Positions 26,177 through 34,143 of a stretch of DNA of 64,000 nucleotides are shown here, one piece after another. The translations under genes were made by a program, and so were the position numbers. Every line of letters starts with the position of its first letter. The stretch's first letter is position 1. Location of the stretch: positions 1-64,000 of IMG/VR virus record IMGVR_UViG_3300049629_001734, one strand, 5' to 3'. The stretch comes from a virus. A model generated the notes under the pieces. It was not told where the DNA came from and did no database searches. It saw only the letters and a list, made by a program, of their open reading frames with translations.

Positions 26177-26614
26177 ATGAACGAACAAGATAACTCAAAA
26201 AAAGAAGCTCTCTGGAAGATTCATCTTATCTATCTACTTATTATTATTCTTTTAGGTGGATGGATAGTTTATACTCAAATCAAATCAGAAGAAACCAATC
26301 CAGAAAATAAAAAACTACACGAGGAGATTCAAAAACTCGAAGATCAAAGAGATTCACTTAGAACTGAAAGAGAAGGATTAAGGTCTAGAATACTAGGTAT
26401 TGAATCTGATATCGAAAAGAAAGAACTCGAAATCAAAATAGTTAAGCAAAAAGTAGCTTCTCTTGAGGGAAAATTGACTTCGGCGACAACAGATTTAAAA
26501 AACTCCGATAAAAAAGTTTCTCAAGTAAGATCTGAAATTCAAAACCTTGAAAAAAATATACCTCTTAAAGAAGGAGATGATCTTCTAAACTCATTAAAAG
26601 ATAAATACAAATGA
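26177..26614 (+). CDS. Single-span coiled-coil protein, candidate inner-membrane spanin
   Basis: 145 residues: a short cytoplasmic N-terminus, one membrane helix (IHLIYLLIIILLGGWIVYTQ, ~16-36) and a periplasmic coiled coil to about residue 130 (KLHEEIQKLEDQRDSLRTER). This N-in, C-out form with a long coiled coil is that of an i-spanin such as lambda Rz. Its stop overlaps the next start (ATGA), and that gene also encodes a coiled coil with a signal peptide, as in Rz/Rz1-type pairs. TATATATA ends only about 8 bp before the ATG, so the transcript may have almost no leader. Confidence 0.5.
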   Translation: MNEQDNSKKEALWKIHLIYLLIIILLGGWIVYTQIKSEETNPENKKLHEEIQKLEDQRDSLRTEREGLRSRILGIESDIEKKELEIKIVKQKVASLEGKLTSATTDLKNSDKKVSQVRSEIQNLEKNIPLKEGDDLLNSLKDKYK

Positions 26615-27108
26615 AAAAAATATTATTAACCCTACTTACAACTTTTTTATTTTTCTCCCTCTCTGGCGCACAAACAACTGAAGAGAGTTTTCCACAACTT
26701 TACAAGCAAAATGGTAGTGTTGTGGGTATTGTTTTTAGTGTAAAACAAGCTCAACAGATTGATAGAGATAGAGAACTATTAGAACTACTAAAAACACTGA
26801 CCTCGGAGCTAGAAACCAACAAAGTAGCTAGTCTAGAAGTTATAAATGTTCAAAAGCAAACAATAGAAGCAAAAAATGATCAAATAAAAATCCTTGAGGA
26901 TGAGATACTTGATTATAAACTGGATATCAAAACAAGAGATTCTTTAGAAAATAATCTACAGACTGATGTTAAGTATTGTGATGAACAATCAAAGAAAAAA
27001 GACCAGATTATATCAAATAAAGATAAAGAAATTACTAAACTAAAAGGTCATAGATTACTTCTTGGTGGAACTACTTTATTATTTTTAGTTGTATCAATAA
27101 TTTTCTAA
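26611..27108 (+). CDS. Periplasmic coiled-coil protein with signal peptide and C-terminal membrane helix, candidate spanin partner
   Basis: 165 residues: signal peptide ending SLSGAQ (~21), a central coiled coil (LELLKTLTSELETNKVASLE through QSKKKDQIISNKDKEITKLK) and a C-terminal membrane span (LLLGGTTLLFLVVSIIF). No lipobox, so it is not a classical o-spanin lipoprotein. It is translationally coupled to the preceding coiled-coil protein. A role in disrupting the outer membrane at lysis is the simplest reading, but a structural or envelope role is not excluded. Confidence 0.45.
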   Translation: MKKILLTLLTTFLFFSLSGAQTTEESFPQLYKQNGSVVGIVFSVKQAQQIDRDRELLELLKTLTSELETNKVASLEVINVQKQTIEAKNDQIKILEDEILDYKLDIKTRDSLENNLQTDVKYCDEQSKKKDQIISNKDKEITKLKGHRLLLGGTTLLFLVVSIIF

Positions 27109-27129
27109 AAAAGTGATTTTTAAAAATAA

Positions 27130-27138
27130 TATATAAAC
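27130..27138 (+). promoter_or_regulatory. TATATAAAC box before the gene at 27158
   Basis: TATATAAAC followed by an A-tract, 19 bp upstream of the ATG; identical to the boxes at 3098-3106 (-) and 11278-11286 (+). Confidence 0.5.
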
Positions 27139-27157
27139 AAAAAAAAACGAACAATTT

Positions 27158-27793
27158 ATGAAAAGTTATGTAGCTAGATTTGATTCTTACCAAAAACAAA
27201 AAAGAAGAGAAGATATCATCAAAGAATCGGTTCTTCAAGTAAATGATATTTACAAGGTGAGAACCATGGTTGATATTCCACAGAGTCTTATCAACGCTTA
27301 TGTTAAAAAAGTAAAAGATGTTACTGGTAACAATCTTAGACAATTTTTCGGTGATGTTGATATCGCTGAAGAAATAATCAAGCATATCAATCTTAATTAT
27401 TTAGATGCTGATAAAATTCCAGCAAATGCTTTGATGGGTGGTCCATCACAAACACAAACACAGACACAAGGACAAGCTCAAGGACAAGCCCAGACACAAG
27501 CACAACCACAAGCCCAGCCACAAGCACAACCACAAGGACAATCCCAGCCACAAGGTCAAGCTCAGGGACAAGTCGAGCCACAAGGTCAAGCTCAGGGACG
27601 ACCACAAGCCGAGCCACAAGCTCAACCACAAGCACAACCAGAAGATGAAGGACAATCACAGGGTCAAGTTCAAGTTCAAACCCAAGTTCAAGGACAAGGC
27701 GAGCCTGAAGATGAAGATTTTGAAGATCTAGAAGATGAAGAAACTGGTGAAGATGAAGAAGAGAGAGAAGAAGATACGGAAGAACTTCCTTAA
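27158..27793 (+). CDS. Protein with Gln/Pro-rich repeats and acidic tail
   Basis: 211 residues. A folded N-terminal part (~1-95; VNDIYKVRTMVDIPQSLINA) resembles the start of the gene at 32508 (IDKVYRIYTVINLPKEEM), so the two may be paralogues. Residues ~100-180 are tandem QGQAQ/PQAQ repeats and the last ~30 are nearly all acidic (EDEDFEDLEDEE). Such a tail often marks DNA mimicry or binding of basic proteins, but no family is recognised. Confidence 0.6.
   Translation: MKSYVARFDSYQKQKRREDIIKESVLQVNDIYKVRTMVDIPQSLINAYVKKVKDVTGNNLRQFFGDVDIAEEIIKHINLNYLDADKIPANALMGGPSQTQTQTQGQAQGQAQTQAQPQAQPQAQPQGQSQPQGQAQGQVEPQGQAQGRPQAEPQAQPQAQPEDEGQSQGQVQVQTQVQGQGEPEDEDFEDLEDEETGEDEEEREEDTEELP
27455..27700 (+). 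repeat. Gln/Pro/Ala codon repeats
   Basis: Degenerate 6- to 30-bp repeats such as CCACAAGCCCAGCCACAAGC encode the Gln/Pro-rich linker. They are in frame and confined to the gene. Confidence 0.75.
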
Positions 27794-27810
27794 CATATAA
27801 AAAAAAATAG

Positions 27811-27844
27811 AAAATGACCTCACTTTTTCAAGTGGGGTTTTTTT
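27811..27844 (+). terminator. Terminator after the Gln/Pro-rich protein gene
   Basis: Stem CCTCACTT/AAGTGGGG (one G-T pair) with loop TTTC or similar, followed by seven T. It lies 18 bp after the stop. Confidence 0.75.
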
Positions 27845-27873
27845 CTGCCTCAAATATTTCAATATATAGAATT

Positions 27874-28485
27874 ATGATGATAAAAACCTTCGAAAAGTTC
27901 AGGCACCAGGAGATACTCATTATTGTGGATGTTCAGAAAAGTTTCCGTAAATTTTTTACAGAGATGTATCTGAACGAGTTGAAAAAATACTGCAAAGAGT
28001 TTGATAAGGTCTATTATATTTTTGATAATCATGTTGATGGTAAAAATGTTGATCAAGATTATCTCTATGATAGAAATGTTCAGGTCGAAGGTCATCCGGA
28101 TCTCTATGAGTTTCCTAATATGGAAGATATGATTGAAAAAAGATATAATTATGATGTTGATGTTGAATTTTTCAAAGATGTTCTCACTCACAAAACTTAT
28201 CAAGAGATTAAAAAATTAGAATCAAGAAAAAAATTGAAACGTGGAGATTTTTTCAGAACAAAAGAAAATACGATACTCGTCTATATCGGAAATAATCATC
28301 AGTGGTTTCACTGCCCGAAGAAACTCTACGAAGTTTTAGTAGAGAACACAGAAAATACCATTACAATTGTGGGTGGTAGTGATAAAGAGTGCCTAGAAGA
28401 TGTTTTTATCACTGCCTCTGCACTTGGCGTTGAGATGAAAAGAAATTGGAAATATATCTACTCGGGATCTCATTGTCCTTTATAA
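27874..28485 (+). CDS. Isochorismatase/nicotinamidase-like hydrolase with capsid-targeting-like N-terminus
   Basis: I chose the double ATG at 27874/27877; an in-frame upstream start at 27814 would lie inside the terminator hairpin. From the second Met the protein begins MIKTFEKFRHQEILIIVDVQ. The first ten residues match the recurring tag. IIVDVQKSF holds the catalytic Asp of the isochorismatase-like fold, and IVGGSDKECLEDVFITASAL the candidate nucleophilic Cys in its usual GG-x-x-x-x-C-V/L place. Family members hydrolyse isochorismate, nicotinamide or related amides. Substrate unknown; with a packaging tag it could be delivered into the host with the DNA. Confidence 0.6.
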   Translation: MMIKTFEKFRHQEILIIVDVQKSFRKFFTEMYLNELKKYCKEFDKVYYIFDNHVDGKNVDQDYLYDRNVQVEGHPDLYEFPNMEDMIEKRYNYDVDVEFFKDVLTHKTYQEIKKLESRKKLKRGDFFRTKENTILVYIGNNHQWFHCPKKLYEVLVENTENTITIVGGSDKECLEDVFITASALGVEMKRNWKYIYSGSHCPL

Positions 28486-28498
28486 ATAAGTATTGAAG

Positions 28499-28882
28499 AT
28501 GAGAAATATACTCGATTTTTACATACTTTATCCGGGTCATCCAAGATACGAAAGTGCTAATTTAATTGAAGACGATCTTATACGTATCATTATTCAAAAA
28601 TATGAGATGATTATTTTTACTATTAAAGGAGATGTTCTTGGTGATCCAAATTTTGGAGCTTCCCTAGAAAGTCTTCTTCATACCACTCTATTATCAGGAA
28701 TTGCGGTAGAAGAGAGTATCAAGGCTCAAATAGACACTTATATACCAGAGCTACAGGGAAGAAAATACACATTAAGAGTTGAATTTATTCAAGATAATAC
28801 CGACTTCAGAGAAGTTATGGTAATTTATTTTCAAATCGCTGACTATGATGTCTATTCCATATTCGGCGAGAGTTCTATGTAA
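28499..28882 (+). CDS. gp25: Baseplate wedge protein, T4 gp25-like
   Basis: 127 residues from the ATG at 28499 (a TTG two codons earlier is possible). The motif GDVLGDPNFGASLESLLHTT corresponds to the ER-x-x-P-x-FG-x-x-L motif of the gp25/GPW family, and the flanking strands fit. gp25 is the conserved core wedge protein of contractile baseplates, binding the sheath base. Its end overlaps the convergent clamp-loader gene by 8 bp. Confidence 0.8.
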   Translation: MRNILDFYILYPGHPRYESANLIEDDLIRIIIQKYEMIIFTIKGDVLGDPNFGASLESLLHTTLLSGIAVEESIKAQIDTYIPELQGRKYTLRVEFIQDNTDFREVMVIYFQIADYDVYSIFGESSM

Positions 28883-29858
28883 GGCTGATTTCTCTCATAC
28901 GACCTATGAACGCAACTGCTACTACTAGAGGATCAGAGGAAGTTTGTAAAAATCTCTGAGATTCACTCAAAATCCAATTGTATTTGAATAATTTTTCAGA
29001 ATCTACTTTTTTGTTTTCTAGATGCCAAAGTATAAAGCTCTTACCCCATAAATCTAAAAATTCTACTACACGATCAGAACCAAATTTATCTGATATAAAA
29101 AAATATATCTTTTCATAATCTATATTTTTGTCATAAATAAGAGAATAGCACTCTCTGATCAAATCATTTGAAATACTTATACCTGAAAAATTAGATTGAC
29201 CAGAATTTTTATAATACTCAAGTTCAACTAGTATAGATCTGAAATCTGGGAATTTTTTTTTGATGAGAGAGACCAAATCTTCTTTGGACATCGACAGATT
29301 TTCACTAGGTAAGATTTGATCGTTGATCTTTCTGAACATTTCTATTTTTAGTGCTCTCTCCTCATCAATACTTTGACACTCAAGATTAATTTGTATGAAA
29401 CGACTTCGAATACCTTCAGATATTTTACTAAGATGATTTGTAGATAGTATAAACCGAACATTCTTGGTAGAGTAATCTTCTATGTATGCTTTAAGAGCGT
29501 CTTGATATTGAATTGAAGTTCTATCGAATTCATCTAAAAAAACATACTTAATCAGATTGGTCTCTGATTGTTCTATATCAAAGTCGAGAAATACTTTAGA
29601 GCAGAACTCGTCTATTTTTCCTCTCAAAATATCTATAGAAGTATAGAAAGAAGAGTTTATCTCGATGTGTGGTGAATTTTTAGAGTATTTACCAATAAGA
29701 ATTCTTGCAAGAGAAGTTTTACCTATGCCGTAATGTCCATGTAGAATAACATTTTGGGTGAGGCCAGATGAAAAATAATCTCTGACTCTTTTTGGTAATA
29801 GAAGATCTTCGAACTTTTTAGGTCTCCACTTATCAGAAATAAGAAGTTGTCTGTCCAT
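28875..29858 (-). CDS. gp44: Sliding-clamp loader large subunit, T4 gp44-like AAA+ ATPase
   Basis: I prefer the ATG at 29858 (327 residues, starting MDRQLLISDKWRPKKFEDLL), matching the start of clamp loaders; a TTG at 29897 would add 13 residues. Walker A is GHYGIGKTS, Walker B YVFLDEFDR, sensor 1 FILSTNH and the SRF motif with the arginine finger SEGIRSRF. The complex loads the ring clamp onto DNA for replication; in T4 the gp45 clamp is also needed for late transcription with gp55, and a gp55-like gene is 2.3 kb away. Clamp and gp62 genes are not visible in this window. Confidence 0.85.
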   Translation of the reverse strand: MDRQLLISDKWRPKKFEDLLLPKRVRDYFSSGLTQNVILHGHYGIGKTSLARILIGKYSKNSPHIEINSSFYTSIDILRGKIDEFCSKVFLDFDIEQSETNLIKYVFLDEFDRTSIQYQDALKAYIEDYSTKNVRFILSTNHLSKISEGIRSRFIQINLECQSIDEERALKIEMFRKINDQILPSENLSMSKEDLVSLIKKKFPDFRSILVELEYYKNSGQSNFSGISISNDLIRECYSLIYDKNIDYEKIYFFISDKFGSDRVVEFLDLWGKSFILWHLENKKVDSEKLFKYNWILSESQRFLQTSSDPLVVAVAFIGRMREISLT

Positions 29859-29928
29859 TGGGTTGATTATATGTGGAGGATTTCCGATTGTTTTCAAGAA
29901 AGATTAAAAAACAAATATATACAAAAAT

Positions 29929-30663
29929 ATGATAGGAAACAAATTTAATTTTGATGATGTCTATTTCAGGGATTTGACTATTTGTCTTTTAGACTTATTA
30001 CAAGGTAAGTTGAAATGGATAAATAGGTTTTCTGAAGGAGATAGACAAGTTGAAGTTCCTATGTATTATTCTCTAACAGGTGATGAAAGATACCTACTTG
30101 ATTCTTTTTCCGATGACGTAGTTTCTAACAATCGTCTTGTTGAGATAAATACCGATATTATCCCACGAGGTCATATAACACTCAAGTCTTGGAACATCAA
30201 ATCTGATGATTTCACGAATCCAAACGTTTGGCTTAAAACCATAGTTGAAAATGAAAGTGAAATAAAAACGATGCTTTCAAAAGTTAGAGCTATACCAATA
30301 CAAGCTAGTTACGACCTTTCAATAAAAGTTAAAAGTGAAATAGACGTATTCAAATGTTCTCAAGCAATTATGAACACTCTGTGGTTGTATCGATATATGT
30401 ATTTTGAGTATAATTATATGAACATCGATGCGGTGGTTATAGTTCCAGATACAGAACAAGTAACCATTTCTAGAGAAAAGAATTTAACTTCAGATAATAC
30501 AATAAAAATTGATGTATCACTTGAGGTTCACTCTTACTACCCAGCTTTTATGGAAAATTTAGAAGATTATAACTCTGCAGCTCTTTCACAATGGCGAGGT
30601 AATCTATATACAACAAAAAGTAGATCTGGTAAATCAACCAACGATTTGGTCCAAAAAATATAA
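29929..30663 (+). CDS. Putative virion structural protein
   Basis: 244 residues, beta-rich, no signal peptide. Segments include RQVEVPMYYSLTGDERYLLD and RGHITLKSWNIKSDDFTNP, ending QWRGNLYTTKSR. I have the impression of a conserved structural protein of T4-like phages, but cannot name it. It follows gp25-like and clamp-loader genes and leads into an A/T-rich promoter region. An ATATATA box lies about 7-13 bp before its ATG. Confidence 0.5.
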   Translation: MIGNKFNFDDVYFRDLTICLLDLLQGKLKWINRFSEGDRQVEVPMYYSLTGDERYLLDSFSDDVVSNNRLVEINTDIIPRGHITLKSWNIKSDDFTNPNVWLKTIVENESEIKTMLSKVRAIPIQASYDLSIKVKSEIDVFKCSQAIMNTLWLYRYMYFEYNYMNIDAVVIVPDTEQVTISREKNLTSDNTIKIDVSLEVHSYYPAFMENLEDYNSAALSQWRGNLYTTKSRSGKSTNDLVQKI

Positions 30664-30698
30664 TTTAAAAAAAGGTAAAAAACACACTTTTTAAATAA

Positions 30699-30707
30699 TA
30701 TATATAG
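30699..30707 (+). promoter_or_regulatory. TATATATAG box before the gene at 30734
   Basis: TATATATAG followed by an A-rich leader, 26 bp before the ATG; the same 9-mer as before the sheath gene. Confidence 0.5.
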
Positions 30708-30733
30708 TTTAAAAAAAATAAACATTTTTTAAT

Positions 30734-32017
30734 ATGAAGAACTTGAAATTAGAATTATTTAACTTTGTAAGAAGTTTAAATTTAGATCAGGAAGAAATCT
30801 CGACCATAGTAAATTCACATATGGGTGCTATAGGTAGAGTATCTGAAAAGCAGGTAATTTCCTCCTTGAACGAATCATTGAAAATTCATACCTATGATAG
30901 ATCAGTAAAGAATTTACTCGAATCACTCAATGATGACGTGGCAAATCATAGCCTTATTTATGAACTAAAGCACCTCTATAATGTTCTTAATTCTAAGAAT
31001 CAAGGTGAGCTTTATAGACAACCTATTAATGTTGTTCTTGAAGTTATCAACATGGAGTCTGATCAAGATAGATTAGGAAAAATTGTAAATGAGCTAGCTA
31101 TTTATGACTGGGTTCCTGAAATTAAACTATTTGTTCATAATCTTACTAAATCTCCTGAGCAAAGATCAAATCTTCTATCAGGGGGTAGTTCAGAAAGTGT
31201 CTATACTATAGTTGAGCAAGTAGAAGGTGGTTATTGTGCATTTATCAACGGCAGTTGGTTCCTTCTAACCGAGAGTGGCGTTGAAAAGACCCTTCTTGAA
31301 AACTGGGTTAAAAATGATGAAGATCTTAGAACTCTTAGAAACATCGAAACTGGTCTAAGGTATTCAATGATTCATGAAGATAGAATTAATTTCAGAATCT
31401 CTGAAAACTTAACTATCGGTCTTTCTGTAGCTAACGAAGGACTTATCTATATCAATGATGATAAGATGAACAAAGAAACTACACTAGAGACCTTATTTCA
31501 ATCACCTATTATTCCTATTGCTAACAAAAACTTCTATCCCATTCTATTAGAAACACAGAAGAATATCGATAAGTTCGTTGAACTTGATGTAGTTAAAAGA
31601 GTAACTAATTTAGTTAATCCATATTTAGAATGCTTTGTATTCAATTACAAAGCAGGCAACTATGTTTATCGTTGCGATCAAAGATACGGCAATTCATTCT
31701 ATAAATACGACACGGCACTTGAGCTTGTAAATGAAATCAAAAATGAATTAAATAGCGATCTTACCTATTTCTTTGAGAATAAGTTAGATAAAGAAATTGT
31801 AAAAAATAGAAGATTAGAAGATAAAGAAAGAGAAATAACTCTAAAATTAGAAGACGTAAATATAAATCTATCAAAAATCAATAATTCACTAAGAGTTACC
31901 GGAGAGTCAAAAATTCTTTTAGAGGCTCGTCAAAATCTTACAAAAAGAAAAGAACATTTAGAAGAAGAGTTGATGGCAGTCAAAGAAGTAAAGAGTTCAA
32001 ATAAGTATAAAATGTAA
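30734..32017 (+). CDS. Uncharacterised structural-like protein with C-terminal coiled coil
   Basis: 427 residues. Helical N-terminus (MKNLKLELFNFVRSLNLDQE, NESLKIHTYDRSVKNLLESL), a mixed middle domain with a Gly/aromatic hairpin (QVEGGYCAFINGSWFLLTES), and a coiled coil from about 345 (LEDKEREITLKLEDVNINLS). It has its own promoter box and a terminator, so it is a single transcription unit and perhaps abundant, like a structural or core protein. Family not recognised. Confidence 0.55.
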   Translation: MKNLKLELFNFVRSLNLDQEEISTIVNSHMGAIGRVSEKQVISSLNESLKIHTYDRSVKNLLESLNDDVANHSLIYELKHLYNVLNSKNQGELYRQPINVVLEVINMESDQDRLGKIVNELAIYDWVPEIKLFVHNLTKSPEQRSNLLSGGSSESVYTIVEQVEGGYCAFINGSWFLLTESGVEKTLLENWVKNDEDLRTLRNIETGLRYSMIHEDRINFRISENLTIGLSVANEGLIYINDDKMNKETTLETLFQSPIIPIANKNFYPILLETQKNIDKFVELDVVKRVTNLVNPYLECFVFNYKAGNYVYRCDQRYGNSFYKYDTALELVNEIKNELNSDLTYFFENKLDKEIVKNRRLEDKEREITLKLEDVNINLSKINNSLRVTGESKILLEARQNLTKRKEHLEEELMAVKEVKSSNKYKM

Positions 32018-32038
32018 AAAAAAAGTTCGGGAAGATGT

Positions 32039-32067
32039 AAAAACCTCTATATAACATAGGGGTTTTT
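32039..32067 (+). terminator. Terminator after the gene at 30734
   Basis: AAAAACCTCTAT pairs with ATAGGGGTTTTT (one G-T pair) around a five-base loop, ending in a T-run, 21 bp after the stop. Confidence 0.75.
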
Positions 32068-32154
32068 ACTTTTTAAACAAAAATTGAAAACTTTTAACAA
32101 ATTATACAATAAAAAAAATTAAAACCTGTGTATCTTCATAATAAAGATCTTTAC

Positions 32155-32493
32155 ATGGAGATAATTGTCTCCAAAGCAACTGGAAAACTCACCAATAAAT
32201 CTAAACTTATGCTAGAAATTCTAGCAAAAAGAACGATTAAAAAAATGAGATATAGAAGTAACGATGATAAACTTGACTGCTATCAGTCGGGAATTCTGGA
32301 TATGTTCTCTAACTGGTATAATTTCAATGAAGAAAAATCAGATAATGCCTTTGCTTACTTTACCGAAATATTTAAAAGAGGTATTGCTCGTGGTTACAAC
32401 GATTTATACAAGAAAAAAGGAGATAATGATCATCAAATAAGACTTATTTCTATAGAATCATCAAACGATGGACAAGGATTACATTCTATTTAA
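32155..32493 (+). CDS. gp55: Late-transcription sigma factor, T4 gp55-like
   Basis: 112 residues from the ATG at 32155 (MEIIVSKATGKLT); a GTG at 32128 is less likely. The segment KMRYRSNDDKLDCYQSGILD, WYNFNEEKSDNAFAYFTEIF, KRGIARGYNDLYKKKG matches the region-2-like core of T4 gp55 (there a segment with FDETKYKNPHAYITQACF), with the alternation of acidic turn, N/P-x-A-Y and basic helix. gp55 directs host RNA polymerase to late promoters with the simple box TATAAATA. Shorter than T4 gp55 (185). The recurrent TATATA boxes in this window would be its natural targets. Confidence 0.65.
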   Translation: MEIIVSKATGKLTNKSKLMLEILAKRTIKKMRYRSNDDKLDCYQSGILDMFSNWYNFNEEKSDNAFAYFTEIFKRGIARGYNDLYKKKGDNDHQIRLISIESSNDGQGLHSI

Positions 32494-32507
32494 GAAAAAA
32501 TATTACT

Positions 32508-32945
32508 ATGAATAAAGTATCACTTCGTAAAAAAATACAACTTTATCTTACTTATAGAAAAACTTTGGAAAAAAACAGAGAAGATCTATTTCAAAATTTC
32601 ACTAGTCGTATCGATAAAGTTTATAGGATTTATACGGTAATAAATTTGCCTAAAGAAGAAATGGAAGAACCCTATAATTTCAGAAAAAGAGATTTAGATA
32701 TTTTTGCAGAAAAATACATTCGAGAATATTCACAAAATATGGGTAAATATCTCAATAATTTAGGATTGAATGAACTTTATGATATTTATGAAGTAAAAAA
32801 AGTAGATAAATTTTCGTATTTAATTGTTATAGGATTCAGATTATTCAACACAGATAAACTAGCAAAGAATTTTTGGTTGAAAGTATTACCCTGGAGTCTC
32901 GGAACATTGATTTTAGGCTCTATAATTTTGAAACTTCTTCTATAG
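32508..32945 (+). CDS. Tail-anchored membrane protein, unknown
   Basis: 145 residues. A soluble N-terminal part resembling that of the gene at 27158 (DKVYRIYTVINLP against NDIYKVRTMVDIP) is followed by a C-terminal membrane helix (LPWSLGTLILGSIILKLLL). It follows the sigma gene by 14 bp. Function unknown. Confidence 0.5.
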   Translation: MNKVSLRKKIQLYLTYRKTLEKNREDLFQNFTSRIDKVYRIYTVINLPKEEMEEPYNFRKRDLDIFAEKYIREYSQNMGKYLNNLGLNELYDIYEVKKVDKFSYLIVIGFRLFNTDKLAKNFWLKVLPWSLGTLILGSIILKLLL

Positions 32946-32974
32946 GGTTTATATAAGTTACAAACAATTTAAAA

Positions 32975-33430
32975 ATGTCAAAATATTATAATCTTTCACA
33001 AGACTCAATTAACCTATTCAATCAGATTTTTGATACCAAAGCATTTCCATTAGGAATAAACTTTGCTTTTATTGGTCACGAAGAGCAAAAAGAACTTATT
33101 AAAATCTCAAAAGTTCCCGATCAGTATAACTTTCTACTTCAAAATGAACTTCTTGTTTGTATGAACGAAGAGCTTATCTCTAAGTTTGATGAAGAAAGTG
33201 TTACTATTCTTATAGAACAAGAACTTGATAAAATAAGTATCAATCTAGATACTGGTAAAATTAAGTTTGTAAAACCTAATCTCTCTACTTTCACTTCTCT
33301 TATCTCGAAATATGGTCTTGAAAAAGTAGGAAGAGCTAATCAAATTGAAGATTTATACAACGAACAACAACTCGATTCTGAACAAGGATTTGTAGAACAA
33401 AAAAAATCACACTATGGAAAACGAAAATAA
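32975..33430 (+). CDS. Conserved phage protein, possibly degenerate metallopeptidase-like
   Basis: 151 residues. The sequence YYNLSQDSINLFNQIFDTKA, FAFIGHEEQKELIKISKVPD, ELLVCMNEELISKFDEES looks like a protein family I have seen in T4-like phages. A possible peptidase motif position reads LIEQELDKIS, lacking the paired His of an HE-x-x-H zinc site, so if it is related to phage metallopeptidases it is inactive. The last codons overlap the start of the next gene by 17 bp. Confidence 0.45.
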   Translation: MSKYYNLSQDSINLFNQIFDTKAFPLGINFAFIGHEEQKELIKISKVPDQYNFLLQNELLVCMNEELISKFDEESVTILIEQELDKISINLDTGKIKFVKPNLSTFTSLISKYGLEKVGRANQIEDLYNEQQLDSEQGFVEQKKSHYGKRK

Positions 33431-34082
33431 AAAACTAATTGAAACCGCTACGGTAAAGCCAAAACTTACAATATTCGAAAACGAAATCGAATATAGACTT
33501 CTTGATCTAGAGGATGAAGTTCAAATGGATAGACTCATAAGTCAAATAGAAGACTATATGAAAAACAACAACGGATATGGTGAAAGTGATAACACGAAAG
33601 ATATTCTTTATGCTGACGCACAAGGATTATGGAACGAATACGCTAAAATCTTGAGAGATGTAAAATTTACTTTTTATATTAATAGAAAGCAGTATCAATT
33701 TTTGACTGAACTTCTTCGTGATAAACTTGAATATGACGTTAATACAATATTTATAGCTATTGAACTGACCGATATGCTTGGAACTTGGGTCTCTGAAGGC
33801 ACTAACAAAGATGATACTTCAGTAAAAGGGTACCAGGCTAATGCTACCGAAATGACCTATATGTATCACCTTATCGCAAAACATAAAGTAAAAGGTCTCG
33901 GATATTCTACCTATATTTTTGCTGATATTTTAAGGAGAATTGGTGAAATCTCTAAGATTATCAACTATTATGATAATCACGCTAAGCAACTCTCTACAGA
34001 TATACAAAAATGGGTTGCTTCTTTTGAAGATCCAGAAACAGGTGATGATGTAGCACCACCAGAAGGTCAAGAAACAAAATAA
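33414..34082 (+). CDS. Uncharacterised helical protein
   Basis: 222 residues, acidic, helical (EYRLLDLEDEVQMDRLISQI, TFYINRKQYQFLTELLRDKL, FADILRRIGEISKIINYYDN), with a Pro/Glu tail. It overlaps the previous gene by 17 bp and ends before a strong terminator, closing the 32.1-34.1 kb operon. Family not recognised. Confidence 0.5.
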   Translation: MENENKKLIETATVKPKLTIFENEIEYRLLDLEDEVQMDRLISQIEDYMKNNNGYGESDNTKDILYADAQGLWNEYAKILRDVKFTFYINRKQYQFLTELLRDKLEYDVNTIFIAIELTDMLGTWVSEGTNKDDTSVKGYQANATEMTYMYHLIAKHKVKGLGYSTYIFADILRRIGEISKIINYYDNHAKQLSTDIQKWVASFEDPETGDDVAPPEGQETK

Positions 34083-34107
34083 AATCCCAACAGATTTTAT
34101 CTATCCG

Positions 34108-34140
34108 AAAAAAAAACACACCTTAGGGTGTGTTTTTTTT
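34108..34140. terminator. Bidirectional terminator between convergent genes
   Basis: Perfect ACACACC/GGTGTGT stem with a four-base loop and long A and T flanks. It serves the + gene ending at 34082 and the - gene ending at 34144. Confidence 0.85.
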
Positions 34141-34143
34141 TGA

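Noticed and set aside
27393-27731. Alternative frames rich in Leu/Val or Lys/His over the Gln/Pro repeats
   Set aside because: They are reading-frame shadows of the repetitive gene at 27158-27793.
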